Shown: positions 59,412-64,000 of the stretch, piece by piece | Position numbering within the stretch: the first letter of the stretch is position 1 | Layout of the letters: each line of letters opens with the position of its first letter | Assembly (NCBI RefSeq): GCF_000772085.1 | Contig: NZ_CP009755.1 | Span: forward strand, 3,379,801-3,443,800 | Length of the DNA: 64,000 nucleotides | Direction of reading: 5' to 3' | Origin: Curtobacterium sp. MR_MD2014 | GTDB taxonomy: Bacteria > Actinomycetota > Actinomycetes > Actinomycetales > Microbacteriaceae | Notes under the pieces: model-generated | What the model was told of the DNA's origin: nothing | The model's input: the letters and a program-made list of their open reading frames with translations, nothing else | Databases searched by the model: none | Program-made: the position numbers and the translations under genes

Positions 59412-60304
59412 CAGTCCTGCGCTCCTCGTGCTGCGATCTCGGCGGCTGCCTCGAGGTACGAGAGCGAGCCCGACGAGTTGACGTCGTACGACACGACGCT
59501 CTGTCCGTAACTCGGTGCTTCGCTGACGCGCACCGACCGGGGGATCACGGCCTTCAGCACCTGCTCGCCGAAGTGCTCACGGACATCCGCTGCAACCTGG
59601 TTGGACAGGTTCGTGCGTCCGTCGAACATCGTGAGCAGGATCGTCGACACCCGGAGGTTCGGGTTGAGGTGCCGTTCGATCAGCTCGATGTTCCGCAGGA
59701 GTTGGCTGAGGCCCTCGAGCGCGTAGTACTCGGTCTGGATCGGGATCAGCACCTCCTGCGCGGCGACGAATGCGTTGATCGTCAGGAGGCCGAGCGAAGG
59801 CGGGCAGTCGATGAAGACGTAGTGGTACGGCTCCTCGAGCGACGACAGGTACTGGTCGAGCGCCGTGCGCAACCGCTGCTCGCGCGCCACGAGGGAGACG
59901 AGTTCGATCTCCGCGCCCGCCAGGTGGATGGTCGCCGGGACACACCAGAGCGTCTCGGACTCTGGCGATCGTTGAACAGCATCGGCGATCGGCGCCTCGT
60001 CCACGATCACGTCGTAGACGCTGGTCACTTCGGCCTGGTGCTCGACCCCGAGCGCGGTCGAAGCATTGCCCTGCGGATCGAGGTCGATCACCAGGACACG
60101 GGCACCACCGTGCGCGAGGGCAGCCGCGAGGTTCACCGTGGTGGTCGTCTTCCCGACGCCACCCTTCTGGTTCGACACGGTGAACACGCGAGTCTTCGCG
60201 GGGAGCGGGAACTGCTGCGTGGCGATCGCTCGCCGCCGCCGGTTGAGGTCAGCGATCTCGCGAGCCAGGGGCGTCGACGAGTCGTAGTCGGTCGATGAAC
60301 TCAA
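59411..60304 (-). CDS. parA: chromosome partitioning ATPase ParA
   Basis: 297 residues. Walker A KGGVGKTT at 47-54, VIDLDPQGNAST, and FIDCPPSLGLLT. I chose the TTG at 60304: GAAGAGG lies 6 nt upstream, and upstream frames would translate the parS site. Works with ParB in origin segregation. Confidence 0.94.
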   Translation of the reverse strand: MSSSTDYDSSTPLAREIADLNRRRRAIATQQFPLPAKTRVFTVSNQKGGVGKTTTTVNLAAALAHGGARVLVIDLDPQGNASTALGVEHQAEVTSVYDVIVDEAPIADAVQRSPESETLWCVPATIHLAGAEIELVSLVAREQRLRTALDQYLSSLEEPYHYVFIDCPPSLGLLTINAFVAAQEVLIPIQTEYYALEGLSQLLRNIELIERHLNPNLRVSTILLTMFDGRTNLSNQVAADVREHFGEQVLKAVIPRSVRVSEAPSYGQSVVSYDVNSSGSLSYLEAAAEIAARGAQD

Positions 60305-60327
60305 CGAAGACCTCTTCCCCGGGTCAG

Positions 60328-60343
60328 TGTTCCACGTGGAACG
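60328..60343. other. parS site 4, upstream of parA
   Basis: TGTTCCACGTGGAACG, one base from the perfect palindrome, 24 bp upstream of the parA start. Confidence 0.85.
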
Positions 60344-60384
60344 TCGGGCTTTCTGGTCCAGCACAGCCGGACCCAGCCGCGGCG

Positions 60385-61029
60385 TCAGTCAACTGTAGCC
60401 CGGAAGACTCGCGTGGTCTCCTCGACCACACCGTCTCCGAGCTCGAGCACCTCGACATCGGCCAGGCGCTTCCGGAGGATCACCTTCCGAGCCTTCTCGA
60501 TCTCTTCGTCGACCCGCGCACCCTTCATCAGGATGAGCTGACCGCCCGACCGCACCAGCGGGACCGTGAGCGGAATGAGCTTCGACAGCGCACTCACCGC
60601 ACGAGCCGTGACCTGGTCGACGACGACCGAGTCTGCGACGTCCTCGGCCCGCCCGCGGAGGACGGTGACGTTCCCCAGCCCGAGTCGCTCGGATTCGGCG
60701 TTCAGCCAGTCGCAGCGACGCTCCATCGGTTCGATGAGCGTGAAGGAGACGTCGGGACGGGCGATCGCGAGCACCAGGCCAGGCAGCCCTGCTCCGGAAC
60801 CGACGTCCGCGACGCGACCATCGGCCTCCAGGAGCGGCGCGAGCAAGACAGAGTTGAGGATGTGTCGCGTCCACAGGCGGGGGAGTTCGAGGGGTCCGAT
60901 GAGGCCCAGTTCCTCGCCGCGACGAGCGAGCTCGGCCGTGAAGGACCGCGCGACCTCGATCCGGTCGCCGAACAGCTGCGCAGCGGCAGCCGGCTCCCGC
61001 TCGAGGACCGGCGTGACCTCGTCGGTCAT
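60385..61029 (-). CDS. rsmG: 16S rRNA (guanine-527-N7) methyltransferase RsmG
   Basis: 214 residues with SAM motif VADVGSGAGLPGLVLAIARP and VTARAVSALSKL. The ATG overlaps the jag stop (ATGA). Loss of this family gives low-level streptomycin resistance in other bacteria. Confidence 0.95.
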   Translation of the reverse strand: MTDEVTPVLEREPAAAAQLFGDRIEVARSFTAELARRGEELGLIGPLELPRLWTRHILNSVLLAPLLEADGRVADVGSGAGLPGLVLAIARPDVSFTLIEPMERRCDWLNAESERLGLGNVTVLRGRAEDVADSVVVDQVTARAVSALSKLIPLTVPLVRSGGQLILMKGARVDEEIEKARKVILRKRLADVEVLELGDGVVEETTRVFRATVD

Positions 61030-61529
61030 CGCCTGACGACCGTGTGGCGGTCTCGTCCCTCGCCCTCGGACTCCGAGTGGAAGCCCTTCTCGGCAACCAG
61101 GTCGTGCACGAGCTTGCGCTCGTAGGACGACATCGGGGGGAGCGCCGCCGACGACGAACCGCTCTCGATGCGCTCGACAGCCGTGTCGACCAGACGCTGG
61201 AGCTCCGTCGCTCGGGCGTCACGCGAGCCACCGACGTCCAGGATGAGGCGGCTGAACTCGCCGGTCTCGGCCTGCACGGCGATGCGGGTCAGCTCCTGCA
61301 GGGCCGACACCGTGTCCGGCTTCGAGAGCACCCGCAGCGCGCCGCCCTCGTCGCTCACGGACAGGTACACCCGTCCGCCACGCTCCTCGATCTCGATGTC
61401 CCCGTCGAGGTCGCAGATGTCGAGGAGCTCCTCGATGTAGTCCGCCGCGATGTCCGCTTCGTCGCGGACCTCGTCGGTCTCGGTCTCCGCCGCGGCGTCG
61501 ACGGTGGGTGCGGTGTCCTGCTCGGTCAC
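61026..61529 (-). CDS. jag: Jag/KhpB RNA-binding protein (KH-R3H)
   Basis: 167 residues: acidic N terminus, KH-like middle (GRVYLSVSDEGGALRVLSKP), R3H end (ARATELQRLVDTAVERIESG, MSSYERKLVHD, HTVVRR). The GTG start directly follows the yidC stop. Confidence 0.93.
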   Translation of the reverse strand: MTEQDTAPTVDAAAETETDEVRDEADIAADYIEELLDICDLDGDIEIEERGGRVYLSVSDEGGALRVLSKPDTVSALQELTRIAVQAETGEFSRLILDVGGSRDARATELQRLVDTAVERIESGSSSAALPPMSSYERKLVHDLVAEKGFHSESEGEGRDRHTVVRR

Positions 61530-62504
61530 TTACTTCTTCCCGTTCTTCTTGGAGCGGTTCTTGCCGACCGGCTGCTGACGCTGCGTGGTCACGCGGACGG
61601 GCTCGACCTCGACCGCGGTGGATCCTGCACCGGCCTCGGCGAGCACCGGGGTGCCGCGACGCTGGGCCTTCTTGGCCAGGCGGGCCTCACGGGCGAGTGC
61701 GGCCTCGGAACCCGGGGTCGGCATGCTGCGGATGACGAAGTACTGCTGCGCCATCGTCCAGATGTTGGAGGCCAGCCAGTAGAACATGACGCCGAGGGGG
61801 AAGCTCAGACCCGAGATCACGAACACCAGCGGGAGGATGTACAGCATCATCTTCTGCTGGCGGTACATCGGCGACGCCTTGGTCTCCGGCGACATGTTCT
61901 TCGCCACGAGCTGCAGCTGGGTGACGAACTGCGATGCGGTCATCACGACGATCATGAAGCCAGCGATGACCCGGACCTCCCACCCGGAGGCGTTCGTGAA
62001 GGTCTCGTGCAGGGGAGCGCCGAACAGGGCCGCGTTGCCGAAGTCCTGCGCCAGGGTGTTCGTGAGCAGACCGATGCCGGTCTTGTTGATCTGCGCCTCG
62101 TGCAGCACCGAGTACAGCGAGAAGAAGATCGGCATCTGGATGAGCAGCGGCAGGCAGGAGCTCAGCGGGTTCGTCCCGGTCTCCTTGTAGAGGGCCATGG
62201 TCTCGCGGCTCATGGCCTCACGCGAGAACTGGTCCTTCTTGCCCTTGTACTTGTCCTGGATCTTCTTCAGCTGCGGCGCCACCTCGAGCATGCGTCGCTG
62301 CGACTTGATCTGCCGGACGAAGATCGGGATGAGCGCGGCCCGCACCACGAAGGTGAGGAAGATGATCGACAGCACCCAGGTGATGCCGGCCGACGGGTCC
62401 ATGCCGATCGACTCGAAGATCCAGTGGAAGGCCACGAGGATCGCCGAGACCACCCACTTCAGTGGCCAGAGGATCGTTCCGATGAAGTCCATGAGGACGG
62501 TCAC
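61530..62504 (-). CDS. yidC: YidC/Oxa1 membrane protein insertase
   Basis: 324 residues. Five helices of the YidC core (ILSIIFLTFVVRAALIPIFV, PLSSCLPLLIQMPIFFSLYS) with the conserved positively charged groove; the C-terminal tail is basic (RSKKNGKK). GTG start overlaps the yidD stop (GTGA). Inserts membrane proteins with or without Sec. Confidence 0.95.
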   Translation of the reverse strand: MTVLMDFIGTILWPLKWVVSAILVAFHWIFESIGMDPSAGITWVLSIIFLTFVVRAALIPIFVRQIKSQRRMLEVAPQLKKIQDKYKGKKDQFSREAMSRETMALYKETGTNPLSSCLPLLIQMPIFFSLYSVLHEAQINKTGIGLLTNTLAQDFGNAALFGAPLHETFTNASGWEVRVIAGFMIVVMTASQFVTQLQLVAKNMSPETKASPMYRQQKMMLYILPLVFVISGLSFPLGVMFYWLASNIWTMAQQYFVIRSMPTPGSEAALAREARLAKKAQRRGTPVLAEAGAGSTAVEVEPVRVTTQRQQPVGKNRSKKNGKK

Positions 62505-62896
62505 GCCTTTCGAGTGCGCTGGGGGAGCAGGACCGGACGACGGGCATCGCCGGACGGCTGGGGGTGCAGCTGGGACGGGGGGAGCACGAACCCGAACCGG
62601 GTCAGGCGGTAGGGACGGCGGCGGTCACGCACGTCGTCGATCCCGCCTGCGGCCCACGGGTTGCACCGCGCGATCCGCCAGGCCCCCATCGCCGACCCGC
62701 GCACGACGCCGTACTGCTGGATGGCCTCGAGCGCGTACCGTGAGCACGACGGGTGGTAGCGGCAGACGTTCCCGTACAGGGGAGAGATGACCGCGCGGTA
62801 GGCGCGCAGCACGACGACGCACACGTTGCGCGGGAGCAACGCGACGACCCAGGCCAGTCGGTTCAACGCCAGCCGGGTCCACTGGATGCGGTTCAT
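62501..62896 (-). CDS. yidD: membrane protein insertion efficiency factor YidD
   Basis: 131 residues: RAYRAVISPLYGNVCRYHPS and CSRYALEAIQQYGVVRGSAMG with WRIARCNPW match YidD. The C-terminal extension of about 40 residues is Pro/Arg-rich. The ATG overlaps the rnpA stop (ATGA). Confidence 0.92.
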   Translation of the reverse strand: MNRIQWTRLALNRLAWVVALLPRNVCVVVLRAYRAVISPLYGNVCRYHPSCSRYALEAIQQYGVVRGSAMGAWRIARCNPWAAGGIDDVRDRRRPYRLTRFGFVLPPSQLHPQPSGDARRPVLLPQRTRKA

Positions 62897-63255
62897 GCTG
62901 CCTTCTCCACCCCGCGCGCGAAGGAGCGCGAGACGTCTCCGAGCAGGCTAGGCCATCCGGCCTGCGCCGCGGCTGGCAAGGCCCTGATGACCACGTCGTG
63001 GCCGGTCGGCACCTCGGTCAGCAGATCGTGGGCGATCGCCTTGAACCGACGTCGCACCGTGTTGCGGGTGACGGCGTTGCCGACCGTCTTCGCGACGATG
63101 AACCCGAAGCGGGTCGGGTCGTCCGGACCGGGCTCGGCCCCGACGGGTCGACGGACCACGGATACGACGACGTGCGCCGTGGCGCTCCTGCGACCACGAC
63201 GCACGACGGACCGGTAGTCCTCACCGCGGACGATGCGGTTGGCGCGAGCCAACAC
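62893..63255 (-). CDS. rnpA: ribonuclease P protein component
   Basis: 120 residues. RFGFIVAKTVGNAVTRNTVRRRFKAIAH carries the RNR basic signature that binds the RNase P RNA. GTG at 63255 is chosen because the upstream part of the open frame is alanine/proline-rich junk. 61 bp after rpmH. Confidence 0.93.
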   Translation of the reverse strand: MLARANRIVRGEDYRSVVRRGRRSATAHVVVSVVRRPVGAEPGPDDPTRFGFIVAKTVGNAVTRNTVRRRFKAIAHDLLTEVPTGHDVVIRALPAAAQAGWPSLLGDVSRSFARGVEKAA

Positions 63256-63316
63256 GATCGCTACCGGGTTCCGATTCGGGACCGGATCAGGCGCTGCCCC
63301 GAGGGGCGCAGCCCGA

Positions 63317-63454
63317 TCAGGCGCTGAGCTCGGTGCGGCCCTTGCCGCGGCGCGCGGCCAGGATGGCGCGGCCGGCACGGGTGCGCATGCGGGCGCGGAA
63401 GCCGTGCTTCTTGGCGCGACGACGGTTGTTCGGCTGGAAGGTGCGCTTGCTCAT
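63317..63454 (-). CDS. rpmH: 50S ribosomal protein L34
   Basis: 45 residues, [20 protein letters not shown] and onward, highly basic L34 signature. First gene of the rpmH-rnpA-yidD-yidC-jag-rsmG block, which runs away from dnaA. Confidence 0.97.
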   Translation of the reverse strand: MSKRTFQPNNRRRAKKHGFRARMRTRAGRAILAARRGKGRTELSA

Positions 63455-64000
63455 GATGATCTCCACACGGCTGCGCTCGAGGACGGGCTCAGCGCGAGCC
63501 GACACGTATGTCTGGACAGCCGCTCGACGAGGCCGAACGACACGATGGGCGCGACCAGGTGGCCGCAGTCAACTGGTTAACGGTACGTGACAGCGGCGGT
63601 GAGGTCAAACGGCGACGACGGCCGCCCTCGTCCGAGGTGAGCGCACGATCATCATCCACATTGGGGAAAACGTGCGTTCGGTACGACTCGGTCGGACCCT
63701 TTACAGTGGTGTGATCGATCGGCCCGTTCCGCGGAGCGACGGGGGAGTCACCTCACCGTCCGCAGCCGGGCCACCGTGGACAGGACTGTGGACAACCCTG
63801 TGGATCACCGCCACGGCGTGACGGCGGTCCGGCCCGTGGATCGGCCGCGCCGGACACCACTCGCGGAGCGGCACCGACCCGGCGCGCCGGAGTCCCGCCG
63901 TTCCGGGCACCGAGCACCGAGCACCGAGCACCGAGCACCACGGCACGGGACCGGCGCCACGACACCAGCACACCGACACCAGACCAGGAGACCAGCGCGA
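63455..64000. other. rpmH-dnaA intergenic region (left part), oriC side
   Basis: No gene. DnaA boxes: TCATCCACA 63652-63660, TGTGGACAA 63787-63795, TGTGGATCA 63799-63807. TACAGT at 63702-63707 may be the -10 of the dnaA promoter. Four perfect 7-bp repeats CGAGCAC lie at 63911-63938, followed by CACC/CGACACC-rich sequence up to the window end. dnaA itself would start just outside. Confidence 0.65.
63911..63938. repeat. four tandem CGAGCAC repeats before dnaA
   Basis: Four exact copies of a 7-bp unit, period 7, in the region expected to precede dnaA. Confidence 0.85.

Overview
The window reads as the left flank of a chromosomal origin in a very high-G+C actinobacterium of the family Microbacteriaceae; the gene content most resembles Curtobacterium or a close relative. 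The genus is an inference. It rests on the G+C-rich coding bias, the origin-side order rpmH-rnpA-yidD-yidC-jag-rsmG-parA-parB, the order dnaB-rplI-rpsR-ssb-rpsF-cca-DUF6049-murJ-trxB-trxA, an LAXTG (class E type) sorting signal and many leaderless starts (a -10 hexamer, then about 6 nt, then the start codon). dnaA itself should begin just past base 64000.

Bases 1-34600 hold accessory and housekeeping genes: sugar dehydrogenase lipoprotein, several reductase/regulator pairs, BCCT transporter, Nei-type glycosylase, ArsC-like protein, CopC, a two-component system, a SipW-type signal peptidase with two likely substrates (19.4-22.1 kb), a four-gene light-driven proton pump operon (rhodopsin, lycopene cyclase, Blh, AI-2E family transporter; 23.9-28.4 kb) and a cell-wall anchored protein. 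A family of about 48-bp hairpins (outer arms GACGGACGGGAGG / CCTCCCGTCCGTC) recurs eight times here, nearly always at gene 3' ends, and never in the origin-proximal half.

Bases 35600-42150 form a low-G+C island of small, mostly membrane-protein or unknown genes plus a truncated hydrolase and a frameshifted acetyltransferase. A 27-bp palindromic element (core TAGCCGATCGGCTA) sits at nearly every gene junction, whether tandem, convergent or divergent. This is the best candidate for an undescribed system. No recombinase is visible in the window.

Bases 42400-55970 are core genes: replicative helicase, ribosomal proteins S6/S18/L9 with Ssb, CCA-adding enzyme, an in-frame DUF6049-MurJ fusion, thioredoxin system, aminotransferase and a Ddl-like ligase. 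The dnaB upstream region carries a cluster of DnaA boxes and a LexA-like site. Bases 55970-64000 carry a four-site parS cluster with parA and parB, a 1.8-kb gene-poor stretch, and the rsmG-jag-yidC-yidD-rnpA-rpmH operon leading to the dnaA/oriC side. No tRNA, rRNA, CRISPR array, insertion sequence or prophage was seen.
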